Shown here in pieces: positions 1-8,234 of a stretch of 64,000 nt of DNA. The position numbers were made by a program, and so were the translations under genes. The first letter of the stretch is position 1. Each line of letters begins with the position of its first letter. The notes under the pieces are model-generated. The model was not told where the DNA came from. It worked only from the letters and a program-made list of their open reading frames with translations, and did no database searches. This DNA comes from JANELJ01 sp024511395 (GTDB lineage: Bacteria > Pseudomonadota > Gammaproteobacteria > GRL18), in contig OY820613.1 of NCBI GenBank assembly GCA_963681975.1, positions 1 through 64,000 on the forward strand. Reading direction: 5' to 3'.

Positions 1-1
1 A

Positions 2-235
2 AGCCGAAACAATGAAGTGTTGGACTGCCGAGTGTATGCACGAGCTGCTGCAAGCATTTACGGACTGGACCGATTCAAAGAGTTGCACTGGAAACGCCTT
101 GAACGGGCTTTGGGTGAAGCACCTGTAGTGAGCTCCAAGCAGCTAAGACCGGAATCCATTTCGGGGAACAAGGTTCACAAGGCCCCCTCATTTCAACAAC
201 GCTCACCGGTGAAAGCCGATGATCCGTATTTGTAG
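2..235 (+). CDS. Terminase large subunit, C-terminal end (GpA type), partial
   Basis: The reading frame is open from the window edge and ends at a TAG at 233-235. The text RNNEVLDCRVYARAAA followed by LDRFKELHW matches the extreme C-terminus of lambda GpA-type terminases, where an N-E-x-L-D-C segment closes the nuclease domain. The terminase cuts and pumps phage DNA into the prohead. It lies 6 bp upstream of a gpW homologue, the lambda order A-W. The catalytic ATPase and nuclease residues lie outside the window, so integrity cannot be judged. Confidence 0.8.
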   Translation, partial: SRNNEVLDCRVYARAAASIYGLDRFKELHWKRLERALGEAPVVSSKQLRPESISGNKVHKAPSFQQRSPVKADDPYL

Positions 236-241
236 GTACCC

Positions 242-469
242 ATGACTGATATCGCAACACTCAGACAACGCCTGCTCGAAGCAGAGGATGCCTTGCACCG
301 TTTAATGATTGGTGAGCTTGAAGTCACAGTATCGGTAGGCGGTTATGGAGCCACTACCTATGCTCAAACGGATATTAATAAGCTTAATGCTTACATCAGC
401 AAACTCAAATCGGAAATTGCTGCTATCGAGGGACGACCACGCAGAGGTCCCCTGTTTATGAAATTCTGA
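242..469 (+). CDS. gpW-like head-to-tail joining protein
   Basis: This 75-residue protein has the size and pattern of lambda gpW: an N-terminal helix (IATLRQRLLEAEDALHRL), a short beta segment (EVTVSVGGYGATTYAQ) and a second helix ending in a basic tail. gpW sits at the portal vertex after DNA packaging and is needed for tail attachment. It lies between the terminase and the portal gene, as in lambda. No defect is visible. Confidence 0.85.
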   Translation: MTDIATLRQRLLEAEDALHRLMIGELEVTVSVGGYGATTYAQTDINKLNAYISKLKSEIAAIEGRPRRGPLFMKF

Positions 470-489
470 ACCATATACGGTGAGGTGCA

Positions 490-1506
490 ATGACACAGCA
501 GATGATACTCGGGCCAGACGGCAAACCGCTGGTTTCCGATACTGCCCACAGAGCAGCCTCATTGACTGCGCGAGAGTTGTCCAGTTGGCGGCCTATGCCC
601 GGCTCACCAGACGCCGATTTGCTTGATGAATTGCCGACGCTGGTGTCGCGTTCGCGTGATCTGGCACGAAACCATGGTGTGGCCTCTGGGGCGATCCAGA
701 CATTGGTCGACAATGTTGTGGGCACAGGCCTGCGTCTGTCGGCACTGCCGGATTACAAGGCACTAGGAAAAGATAAGGAATGGGCCGATAACTGGTCAAG
801 AAGAACAGAAGCGTTATGGCGAAGCTGGGCAGAAACAACCGAATGTGATGCGGCTCGAAGTCTGACGTTTACCGGCTTGACGACACAGGTATTCCGTTCC
901 GGTTTAATCAACGGCGAAGCCTTGGCGTTACCACTGTGGCTGCCAAATAGAGGCCAGATATTTTCGACCACCATTCAGTTAGTAGAGCCAGATAGATTGG
1001 GCAATCCCAATAATCGGCTTAATAATGCCACCATTCGAGGCGGCATAGAAATTGATAGTTATGGTGCACCAACGGCCTACTGGATTGCCAAAACGCATCC
1101 CGGTGATCAGTTATTGGGGGTAAGTGATTCTTCGCTACAGTATGAGCGGATCCCGACCCGAACTCGATTTGGTCGTCAACGTGTTATTCATGTGCACGAT
1201 AAAGAACGTACCGGTCAAAGCCGTGGCAAACCGGTTTTCACCAGCATTATGCCGCTGTTCAAATTGCTTGATCATTACGAGCGTTCAGAACTACAGGCTG
1301 CTGTGGTCAATGCCATGATTGCTGCCTTTATTGAAACGCCGCTCGATGGTGAATCAATCAGCGAGATGTTTGGCGGCTCAGCGGAAGACTACATGGCTGC
1401 ACGAAACGAATGGCAGGTAAAGCTACAAGGTGGGGCCGTTATTCCTATTTTCCCGGGTGACAAGGTTGCACCTTTTTACACCCAGTCGACCCAACTCAGC
1501 CTATAG
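490..1506 (+). pseudogene. Portal protein (lambda B family), N-terminal part before a frameshift
   Basis: This is the first 338 codons of a lambda-family portal (ring at the head vertex through which DNA passes). An RDLARNHGVASGAIQTLVDNVVGTGL segment is split here only by my reading; its RDLARNHG and NVVGTGLRL parts are typical of the family. The frame runs into TAG at 1504-1506 just after VAPF. The family continues with a PSRPNSAYSSFV-type segment, which is present in the next frame. The join falls at a run of five T (1473-1477), where four T would restore the frame. It is either a real lesion or a homopolymer sequencing error. Confidence 0.8.
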
Positions 1507-2005
1507 CAGTTTTGTGGAGAATGTCCTGCGCCATATCGGAACAGGGCTGAACCTCCCGTTTGAACTGTTAATGAAGGACTTTTCCAAAACCAACTACTCA
1601 TCGGCCCGAGCCGCTTTGATGGAAGCCTGGCGTTTCTTTATGGGTCGACGAAGCTGGTTAGCGACCTACTGGGCGAAGCCGGTCTATGAGTTGTGGTTAG
1701 AAGAGGCGGTCAACAAGGGATTCATCGAAGCGCCTGGCTTTTATGAAAACAAAGCACTCTGGTGCCGGTGCAAATGGATTGGCCCTGGGCGTGGCTGGAT
1801 AGATCCGGTCAAGGAAGCCAAGGCTTCCAAGATTCGTTTGGAAATAGGTCTTTCTACACTTGAAGACGAATGCGCAACACAGGGACTGGATTGGGAAGAG
1901 GTGCTTGAGCAACGTGCTCGAGAGCAAACCAAGATGCAGGAGTTGGGTTTAAGCATGAGCGATCTGCAAGCACTCCCCATCAAATCGACGGAAACCAATG
2001 AGTAA
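1478..2005 (+). pseudogene. Portal protein, C-terminal part after the frameshift
   Basis: In the shifted frame the text TPSRPNSAYSSFVENVLR, then GTGLNLPFELLMKDFS and NYSSARAALMEAWRFF, is the conserved second half of lambda-type portals, ending in an acidic tail at TAA 2003-2005. No start codon or ribosome site of its own is evident at the join, so it is read as the continuation of the 490-1506 frame and not as a separate gene. Its end overlaps the start of the S49 protease gene by 8 bp, as expected of an intact head operon. Confidence 0.8.
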
Positions 2006-3302
2006 TGCCATGAAATTTTGGAAGCATGCTGCCGGTGAGCCCTGGGCGATCACTGAGTCTGCATTGAATAATATTTTGACAATCGCCACGCGGCAGAATG
2101 AGTCCATTGAAGCTGTTTCTGCACGACTTGGACGAGAGCTGGATAACAGTTACGTCAGTGAAGTCCGCGACGGAGTGGCAATCATTCCAGTGGTTGGCCC
2201 ATTGTTTCGTTATGCCAATTTGTTCACCGCGATCAGTGGGGCCTCAAGCTATGAAATTCTGGCTAAAGACTTTATGGCTGCACTGGATAATCCTGAGATT
2301 ACAGGCATCGTGATGGATATCGACTCACCCGGTGGTGAAGTCAATGGTTGTGCAGAGTTTGCCAGTATGATTTTTGAGGCACGTGGTAAAAAGCCAATCC
2401 TTGCCTATGTTTCGGGTGATGCTGCATCCGGAGCCTACTGGATTGCTTCAGCCTGTGAAGAAATCATTGTATCCGAAACATCGATGTTAGGTTCTATCGG
2501 AGTGGTTGCCGTGTATCGCAGCTCCAAGAACGAGAATACTATCGAGATAGTGTCATCACAAAGTCCCTACAAACGGTTGGACCCCAATAGTGATGATGGT
2601 AAATCTCGACTGCAATTACGCATTGATGATCTGGCGAATGTATTTATCGAATCCATCGCCAAGCATCGTGGTGTTGATCCGCCGGTTGTTATTCGAGATT
2701 TCGGTGGTGGCGATGTTTTGATAGGCAAACATGCCATCACTCAGGGGCTGGCTGACAAGATCGGCAGCCTGGAAAAAACCATTAGCAGTATTAACCCAAC
2801 TCAGAACCCCGCCAACGAGCGGGGTTCTTCTTTTCTAGTACATGAGGACAGCAATATGACTGACAAAAACCACAAGGCTGAGGATTCCAACTTGCCAATC
2901 CTCAGTCTGGAAACCCTGAAATCTGAGCATCCGAAGTTGGTCGATGCCATCAAAGCTGAAAGCCGAACTGAGGCGCAGCAGGAAGGAGTTCAACAAGGAC
3001 GTCAACAGGAACGTGATCGAATAGCTGCAATTATCTCGGCTGATACAGCGAAGGGGCGAGAGCAATTGGCACAGCACCTTGCTTTTGCCACCGATATGGC
3101 GGCGGACATGGCACTGGCTACGTTGGATGCAGCACCTGTAAAACCTGAAGCAGCCCATCCAGTTTCTGTAACTGGATTTGAACAGGCTATGGCTACGGTT
3201 AACAACCCTGCTATTGAACCTGATGATGGTGAGCATGAGGAGGACAACACGGACTCTGTGGCCAAGCGTATTGCTCAATTTTCTAAAGGAGGTGCCGCAT
3301 GA
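1998..3302 (+). CDS. S49-family capsid maturation protease with C-terminal scaffold region (lambda C type)
   Basis: This 434-residue protein has an SppA/ClpP-fold S49 protease in its first 270 residues: MDIDSPGGEVNG near residue 107, a Ser144 nucleophile in DAASGAYW and a candidate general-base Lys192 in SPYKRLDP. The remaining part is charged, with a QQEGVQQGRQQERDR coiled segment, as in lambda C/Nu3 where the protease is fused to the scaffold. The enzyme assembles inside the prohead and removes scaffold. The start overlaps the portal end; the stop overlaps the decoration gene by 4 bp. A terminator-like hairpin and a second start site lie inside it. Confidence 0.85.
   Translation: MSNAMKFWKHAAGEPWAITESALNNILTIATRQNESIEAVSARLGRELDNSYVSEVRDGVAIIPVVGPLFRYANLFTAISGASSYEILAKDFMAALDNPEITGIVMDIDSPGGEVNGCAEFASMIFEARGKKPILAYVSGDAASGAYWIASACEEIIVSETSMLGSIGVVAVYRSSKNENTIEIVSSQSPYKRLDPNSDDGKSRLQLRIDDLANVFIESIAKHRGVDPPVVIRDFGGGDVLIGKHAITQGLADKIGSLEKTISSINPTQNPANERGSSFLVHEDSNMTDKNHKAEDSNLPILSLETLKSEHPKLVDAIKAESRTEAQQEGVQQGRQQERDRIAAIISADTAKGREQLAQHLAFATDMAADMALATLDAAPVKPEAAHPVSVTGFEQAMATVNNPAIEPDDGEHEEDNTDSVAKRIAQFSKGGAA
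2805..2834 (+). terminator. Terminator-like hairpin inside the protease/scaffold gene
   Basis: AACCCCGC (2805-2812) and GCGGGGTT (2819-2826) form a perfect 8-bp stem with a 6-nt loop, followed by CTTCTTTT. It sits between the protease and scaffold halves, 30 bp before the internal start. It could cause partial termination or protect a shorter scaffold mRNA. The T tract is broken by two C, so strong termination is uncertain. Confidence 0.4.
2856..3302 (+). CDS. Nested scaffold protein (Nu3-like), internal in-frame start
   Basis: An in-frame ATG at 2856 is preceded at 7 bp by GAGGA (2844-2848), a credible ribosome binding site. Initiation there would give a 148-residue scaffold made only of the coiled, acidic C-terminal part of the protease gene. 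Lambda makes Nu3 from the C gene in just this way. The start also lies right after the domain boundary and after an intragenic hairpin at 2805-2826. That the internal start is used is an inference. Confidence 0.55.
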   Translation: MTDKNHKAEDSNLPILSLETLKSEHPKLVDAIKAESRTEAQQEGVQQGRQQERDRIAAIISADTAKGREQLAQHLAFATDMAADMALATLDAAPVKPEAAHPVSVTGFEQAMATVNNPAIEPDDGEHEEDNTDSVAKRIAQFSKGGAA

Positions 3303-3682
3303 GTCTCCCAGGTATTGCAGAAGGTTTTACTGATCAGGGTTCTTACTCTCCAGATAACTTAATTGCTGGTGTATTTCCACGAATTAGTCGTATCGTTACC
3401 GTGACAGGTGGAGCCGTATTACCCCAGGGTGCTGTGCTTGGTCGGATCAGTGCTGATGGCCGATATCAATTAAGTGATGCAGGACAGAATGATGGCTCTG
3501 AAACGCCCGATGCGGTGCTGGTAGAGACAGTGGATACGACTGCTGGTGATGTACAGGCTCATGTGTTTTTTACCGGTGAATTAAATGCACAGGCTTTAAC
3601 ACTGGGGCCAGGACACACACTCGAATCCGTTGCCACAGCATTTCGTCAGCGTTCACTATTTCTTCGAAATAACCAAGCTTAA
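3299..3682 (+). CDS. Head decoration protein (lambda gpD family)
   Basis: This 127-residue protein has the gpD-family pattern: an N-terminal arm, then a beta-rich body with GAVLPQGAVLGRI and DAVLVETVDTTAGD, and a later VFFTGELNAQALTLG segment. gpD trimers bind the outside of the expanded capsid and stabilise it. The gene overlaps the protease stop by ATGA and precedes the major capsid gene, as in lambda (C-D-E). Confidence 0.85.
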   Translation: MSLPGIAEGFTDQGSYSPDNLIAGVFPRISRIVTVTGGAVLPQGAVLGRISADGRYQLSDAGQNDGSETPDAVLVETVDTTAGDVQAHVFFTGELNAQALTLGPGHTLESVATAFRQRSLFLRNNQA

Positions 3683-3701
3683 CCAGCAATAGGAATAATC
3701 C

Positions 3702-4733
3702 ATGGATATATTTTCTACACATGTGCTCAACCGTGTGGTCGAGCATCTGGATCGTCCAGCATCCTTTTTGCTGGATACTTTTTTCGGCTCTATCCAGACT
3801 GAAGATAGTGAAGAAATTCACTTCGATATTGATAAGTCAAAGCCAAGATTGGTGCCATTTGTTTCTCCTTTGGTGGAAGGCAAAGTGGTTGCAACTGAAG
3901 GATTTGAAACTCGTAGTTTTAAGCCTGCCTACGTGAAGGATAAACGTCGTTTTGATCCCAATGCTCCACTGAAACGCCAGATTGGCGAAACCATTGGTGG
4001 CAACCTAAAACCCATGGACCGTCGTGAGGCAGCGCTCAATCGAGCACTGAATAATCAGGTGGAAAACCTGACTCGACGTGAAGAAGTCATGGCGGCAGAA
4101 GCTCTGCGTACTGGCAAGATAACCGTCACAGGTGAAGACTATCCAACGCAAGTTGTGGATTTTCAGCGTGATGCTTCATTGACTCAAGCACTCACTGGTG
4201 CGACCCGTTGGGGTGAGGCTGGCGTCAGAGTACTGGATGATATTGAGGATTGGGCCGGTCAGGTTCAAATAAAATCGGGTGCTGCCGCACGAACCGTGGT
4301 CATGGATCCGTTGGCATGGCGTGTATTTAAAGCAGATGAAAAGGTGGAGCGTCTTTTGGAGCTCCGCCGTGGCACATCGAATACCCTCATTGTCGATCCA
4401 ATTCTTCGTGGACAGGGTAATGATAAAGCGCGTTACGTTGGCTCTGTTGGTGATTTCGATTTCTGGGTATACAACGATTCCTATGTCGATGATCAAGGTG
4501 TGGCGCAAAATATGCTGCCGGAATACACCGTATTGTTGGCGAGCCAGGGGCTGCTTGAGGGGACTCGCTGTTATGGTGTGATTCAGGATGAAAAGGCCAA
4601 CTATCGAGCCAGTCGCTACTTCACCAAGTCATGGTTGGAGGAAGACCCTGCGGTTCGCTGGCTGTTGATGCAATCCGCGCCGCTGATTGTGCCATACCGT
4701 CCGAATGCCACTTTCTGTGCGACTGTTCGCTAA
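3702..4733 (+). CDS. Major capsid protein (lambda gpE family)
   Basis: The 343-residue length is close to lambda gpE (341). The protein begins MDIFSTHVLNRVVEHLDRP and contains the E-family AYVKDKRRFDPNAPLKR region, a GEDYPTQVVDFQRD strand and a C-terminal SAPLIVPYRPNATFCATVR segment. It forms the icosahedral shell. A gap of 19 bp follows the decoration gene and AGGAATAA supplies a ribosome site. No lesion is seen. Confidence 0.9.
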   Translation: MDIFSTHVLNRVVEHLDRPASFLLDTFFGSIQTEDSEEIHFDIDKSKPRLVPFVSPLVEGKVVATEGFETRSFKPAYVKDKRRFDPNAPLKRQIGETIGGNLKPMDRREAALNRALNNQVENLTRREEVMAAEALRTGKITVTGEDYPTQVVDFQRDASLTQALTGATRWGEAGVRVLDDIEDWAGQVQIKSGAAARTVVMDPLAWRVFKADEKVERLLELRRGTSNTLIVDPILRGQGNDKARYVGSVGDFDFWVYNDSYVDDQGVAQNMLPEYTVLLASQGLLEGTRCYGVIQDEKANYRASRYFTKSWLEEDPAVRWLLMQSAPLIVPYRPNATFCATVR

Positions 4734-4744
4734 GGAGGTGTTTC

Positions 4745-5074
4745 ATGAAAGTTACAACAAGTATTACTCTTCGTGTGGGTGAACCCGGTGCCTATGAATA
4801 TGTGGCTCCAGGTGAATCAATCAATCTGCCCAACAAGGATGCGGAAGCACTAATCTTACGAGGCTTTGCCTTAAATGATTCCAAAGGTGATGAGGACGAT
4901 GATTTAGTCGATGCGATCCTTGATGCCATTGATGATCTTAAGCCAGAAGCCTTTGGCAAAGATGGTAAGCCGAGTGTGAAGGCCATTGAAGACATCATAG
5001 GTGAGAGCATTTCAGCGTCTGACCGCGATAAAGCCTGGGAGGCTTATCAGAGTCTCACCAGTGATGGACAGTAA
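4745..5074 (+). CDS. Small acidic head protein in the lambda FI position
   Basis: This 109-residue acidic protein starts at ATG 4745 behind AAGGAGG. The first half (SITLRVGEPGAYEYVAPGESINLPNKDAEALI) looks like a small beta domain. The second half is helical and Asp-rich, with LVDAILDAIDDL then a GKPSVKAIEDIIG helix pair reminiscent of small HeH/LEM-like modules. I do not recognise the family firmly; the position between E-like and FII-like genes matches lambda FI, a packaging stimulator. The function is inferred from position only. Confidence 0.6.
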   Translation: MKVTTSITLRVGEPGAYEYVAPGESINLPNKDAEALILRGFALNDSKGDEDDDLVDAILDAIDDLKPEAFGKDGKPSVKAIEDIIGESISASDRDKAWEAYQSLTSDGQ

Positions 5075-5384
5075 AGCGCGGTTCTCTAGAGCCATCGACA
5101 GTCAATTTCACCATCTTGGTCGTGAAGCCACCTACATCGACAGTACATCAAATTCACAAAGCATACGAGTCATTGCCCGGCGTCCTGAACAATTGTTTGA
5201 GCTGGGGGATGGTCATATGCATGCGGAAAACCCACAACTGGAGTTCCGAGTGTCGGAGGTGGCGTCGCCAAGTCGGGGAGATGAAATACATATCGATGGC
5301 CGGATATACCGGATTGAAGCGGAACCTCGGTTAGACCTGCATCAACTGGTATGGGTCGCTGATAGCCTGCCTTTGATTGAATGA
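5064..5384 (+). CDS. Head-tail joining protein (lambda FII-like)
   Basis: This 106-residue protein starts at ATG 5064, inside the end of the previous gene. It has a short N-terminal helix and a beta-rich body (YIDSTSNSQSIRVIAR, then DEIHIDGRIYRIEAEPRLD and a terminal QLVWVADSL strand), the pattern of gpFII-type connectors that complete the head vertex and receive the tail. Position after an FI-like gene supports this. The assignment to the family rests on pattern and order. Confidence 0.65.
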   Translation: MDSKARFSRAIDSQFHHLGREATYIDSTSNSQSIRVIARRPEQLFELGDGHMHAENPQLEFRVSEVASPSRGDEIHIDGRIYRIEAEPRLDLHQLVWVADSLPLIE

Positions 5385-5397
5385 TTCTGGAGTAACC

Positions 5398-5931
5398 ATG
5401 CTGACCATTTCGCTATCGCCAACACCTGCATTGAATGAGTGGCAACAATCACTTGTAGCCACAGAGTCTCAGTTGCAGTTGGCTGCAGTTCGAGCACTGA
5501 ACAAAACCGCTCGCTGGATGCGCACCAAGATCGCCTCTCAAACAGCGCAAAACTTGAATGTAAAAGTAGGCGCAGTTCGGTCGGGTTTGGTTCTGGTGCG
5601 TGCGAAAAAGTCACGACCTGAATCGATTGTCGCTTTGAGTCGAGCCGCAGGGGTAATCAAAGCATCCCAGCTTGGGCGTGTTTCCCAAAATACTCGAGGT
5701 GTTCGTGCCGGGAAACGGCAGTTTGATCATGCTTTCTTGGCCACCATGCCCAATGGTCACCAAGGTGTCTTTCGACGTCGTGGAAAAAATCGCCTTCCCA
5801 TTCAGGAGGTACAGATTGTGGTGACTGGAAAGATGCGGGAAGTAATGGAAGATCTATCAGATGGTCCTGCAATGCGTCAGTTTGAAATGATCTTTGATCG
5901 AGAGCTTCGTTACCTGATGAGGGCTGCTTAA
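5398..5931 (+). CDS. Minor tail/connector protein (lambda gpZ family)
   Basis: The 177-residue protein fits the lambda Z family: helices around AVRALNKTARWMRTKIAS, a basic AKKSRPESIVALSRAAG stretch and a C-terminal REVMEDLSDGPAMRQFEMIFD helix. gpZ is a tail-completion protein. ATG 5398 is preferred to an upstream ATG at 5377 because GGAG lies 7-8 bp before it. It ends in TAATGG, overlapping the next start by one base. Confidence 0.75.
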   Translation: MLTISLSPTPALNEWQQSLVATESQLQLAAVRALNKTARWMRTKIASQTAQNLNVKVGAVRSGLVLVRAKKSRPESIVALSRAAGVIKASQLGRVSQNTRGVRAGKRQFDHAFLATMPNGHQGVFRRRGKNRLPIQEVQIVVTGKMREVMEDLSDGPAMRQFEMIFDRELRYLMRAA

Positions 5932-6428
5932 TGGATCGCCTCAAGCAGTTATCTGATGCCATAGAGCAAGGCTTGTCTGCGATTGATGGTGTCCAGCATT
6001 GTGGCCTTTTCCCAAAGCGTCGTGATGATGTTCGACTGCCTGCAATTTTATTGGATCTGATTGAACTTGAACCAGGCAAGGATCCGGGTACGGATGAGCT
6101 GGAACTCATTTCTCATTGGGAGGCGCGAGTTATTGTATCTGATAGCCAGCCTAAATCATCACTTTGGGCTTTGGTGCAGGCGATGATGCTGTGGCTCTTC
6201 AATAATAGCTGGTCCGATCTGAACATTGGTCGTGCCATTCTGAAACAGGCGGGTCCTGACCACTTTTCACCAGAATATCAAGGTCATCAAGTTTGGTTGG
6301 TTGAGTGGACGCAAAGCCTGCGTGTAGGTGAAGACGTTTGGGATGGAGCTGGCATCATACCTACGATTATTTCGGTGGGATGGCCGGATGAACCACGTCA
6401 AGATAATGAGGTACAAAGTGGTGGTTGA
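5931..6428 (+). CDS. Tail terminator-like protein (lambda gpU position)
   Basis: This 165-residue protein starts at ATG 5931. It reads as an alpha/beta minor tail protein (LPAILLDLIELEPGKDPGTDELELISHWEARVIV is its core; only parts are diagnostic), with a C-terminal GAGIIPTIISVGW element. The gene order Z-then-U and its size suggest the tail terminator that caps tail length. It overlaps the baseplate V gene, so the lambda-like and P2-like modules are translationally linked here. Confidence 0.6.
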   Translation: MDRLKQLSDAIEQGLSAIDGVQHCGLFPKRRDDVRLPAILLDLIELEPGKDPGTDELELISHWEARVIVSDSQPKSSLWALVQAMMLWLFNNSWSDLNIGRAILKQAGPDHFSPEYQGHQVWLVEWTQSLRVGEDVWDGAGIIPTIISVGWPDEPRQDNEVQSGG

Positions 6429-6999
6429 ATTTGAAATCACAGAACTACACCGTCGTCTGGCTAATCTGGTCATGCTCGGAAAAGTTGTCGAAGCAGACTA
6501 TGGGCATGTGATTCCGAAACTTAAAGTAAACATCGGTGAACTACAAACTGCCTGGCTTCCTATGCTGACTCAGCGAGCAGGTAATGATGTGAGCTGGTGG
6601 CCACTGGAAGTTGGTGAACAAGTTGTCGTGTTATCACCCAGTGGCGATCTGACCCAAGGAGTTGTTTTAGGTGCGATCAATCAAAAGTCTGTACCTGCGA
6701 TTGCCGATCACAATTCAGTCCACCGTATGATCTATGCCGATGGAGCTGTGATTGAATATGATCGTGAAACTCATCAACTTAATGCTGTTCTTCCTGATGG
6801 TGCGACAACTGAATTAGTATCAGATGGTGGTGTAACCATTATTGGTGATGTCATCGTAACGGGTAATATCAAAGCGACAGGTGAGGTCATTGACCATACG
6901 CGATCAATGAAAGCTGATCGAGATATTTATAATAGCCATACCCATTCAGGTGTAAAAACTGGACCAGGTACGACTGCAGTTCCCAATCAAACGCAATAA
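6406..6999 (+). CDS. Baseplate assembly protein, spike (P2 gpV family)
   Basis: The protein (about 197 residues from ATG 6406) has the gpV layout: an N-terminal ELHRRLANLVMLGKV segment, an OB-like domain ending in VGEQVVVLSPSGDLTQGVVLG, then a beta-helical needle with DGATTELVSDGGVTI and VTGNIKATGEVIDH, and a terminal NSHTHSGVKTGPGTT with the HxH metal-site motif typical of the spike tip. It pierces the host envelope. The ORF is open upstream to 6328, but ATG 6406 fits family N-termini better. Confidence 0.85.
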   Translation: MRYKVVVEFEITELHRRLANLVMLGKVVEADYGHVIPKLKVNIGELQTAWLPMLTQRAGNDVSWWPLEVGEQVVVLSPSGDLTQGVVLGAINQKSVPAIADHNSVHRMIYADGAVIEYDRETHQLNAVLPDGATTELVSDGGVTIIGDVIVTGNIKATGEVIDHTRSMKADRDIYNSHTHSGVKTGPGTTAVPNQTQ

Positions 7000-7005
7000 A
7001 AAACT

Positions 7006-7341
7006 ATGCAAGGCATGAACCGTAATTCCGGTGCTCCGTTGTCCGGCGTTGATCACTTGCGTCAGTCCATTATTGATATTTTAACGACACCCATTGGCTC
7101 TCGTGTGATGCGACGAGACTATGGTTCTCGTTTGTACGAATTGGTGGACGCACCGGTGAATCGAACACTCCTTGTCGAAATTTACTCTGCTGTTGCCGAG
7201 GCACTGATTAAATGGGAACCCAGATTCCAGTTAAGCCGGGTTCAGGTGGAAAGTGTGGAAGTCGGAAAACTTCGAATATGGATTGAGGGACTATATCTAC
7301 CCATGAATAAAATAATGGTATTGGAAGGTCTGGATTTGTGA
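7006..7341 (+). CDS. Baseplate wedge protein (P2 gpW / T4 gp25 family)
   Basis: The 111-residue protein carries the gp25-like signature: QSIIDILTTPIGSRVMRRDYGSRL followed by LVDAPVN, split here into recognisable parts TPIGSRVMRRDYGS and LYELVDAP. gp25-like proteins join the tube to the wedge and start sheath assembly. The stop overlaps the J-like gene start (GTG 7338), as in P2. Confidence 0.9.
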   Translation: MQGMNRNSGAPLSGVDHLRQSIIDILTTPIGSRVMRRDYGSRLYELVDAPVNRTLLVEIYSAVAEALIKWEPRFQLSRVQVESVEVGKLRIWIEGLYLPMNKIMVLEGLDL

Positions 7342-8234
7342 GCGGATTTAGTGCCATTGATTTGACCAAACTGGCAGCACCCGACGTTGTTGAGACATTG
7401 GAGTTTGAATCCATCCTTAATGAGATGCTGAGTGACTTGCAGAATCGTGATCCGGCATTCAATGCTTTGCTGGAAAGTGACCCGGCGATGAAAATACTTG
7501 AGGTGGCCGCTTATAGAGAGATGCTGTTACGTGCACGTATCAATGATGCAAGTCGCGCCGTGATGCTGACTTATGCCAAAGGAACTGATCTTGAAAACCT
7601 GTCCGCATTTTTTGGTGTGACGCGACAGTTAGTCGACCCGGGTGATGCGCAAGCTGTTCCTCCTGTTCCACCCACTTATGAATCGGATGACCGTTTACGT
7701 AAACGCACACAGCTTAGCCTGGAAGGTCACAGTACAGCGGGGCCGGTTGGCAGTTATATTTTTCATGCGCTTGCGGCCAGTCCGGAGGTGAAAGATGTGG
7801 ATGTTGCCAGTCCCGATCCCGGTAAGGTTGTAGTGACTGTTTTGTCCGCAGATAACATTGGTGTTCCCAGTGATGAATTGATTGGCACAGTAGCTTCAAA
7901 ACTAAACGCAAATGACGTGCGCCCACTGACCGATGAGGTCACGGTTCAAAAAGCGCAAATTATTCGATACACCATCGACGCACAACTGATTTTATACGAT
8001 GGCCCTGATGGTGAAGTGGTTCGACAAACCGCCATAAAGCAGGTACGTCGTTATGTGGACCAACATCATCTGTTGGGAAACGATATCACTTTATCCGGTC
8101 TTTATGCTGCCCTACATCAAGAAGGTGTGCAGCGGGTCATTTTGCAGAATCCAAATAGTGATCTTGTTATGGATCACGACAGGGCCGCGTGGTGTGATGA
8201 AATCAATGTCGTGATTGGAGGGCGAGGTGAGTAA
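7338..8234 (+). CDS. Baseplate protein J (P2 gpJ / Mu gp47 family)
   Basis: This 298-residue protein shows the baseplate-J pattern: MLSDLQNRDPAFNALLESDP, a AYREMLLRARINDASRAV helix and GTDLENLSAFFGVTR, then a beta-rich middle with VVVTVLSADNIGVPSDELI and a C-terminal DITLSGLYAALHQEGV. It is a wedge component of the contractile-tail baseplate. It starts with GTG at 7338 inside the W-like gene and overlaps the I-like gene. No lesion is seen. Confidence 0.9.
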   Translation: MSGFSAIDLTKLAAPDVVETLEFESILNEMLSDLQNRDPAFNALLESDPAMKILEVAAYREMLLRARINDASRAVMLTYAKGTDLENLSAFFGVTRQLVDPGDAQAVPPVPPTYESDDRLRKRTQLSLEGHSTAGPVGSYIFHALAASPEVKDVDVASPDPGKVVVTVLSADNIGVPSDELIGTVASKLNANDVRPLTDEVTVQKAQIIRYTIDAQLILYDGPDGEVVRQTAIKQVRRYVDQHHLLGNDITLSGLYAALHQEGVQRVILQNPNSDLVMDHDRAAWCDEINVVIGGRGE

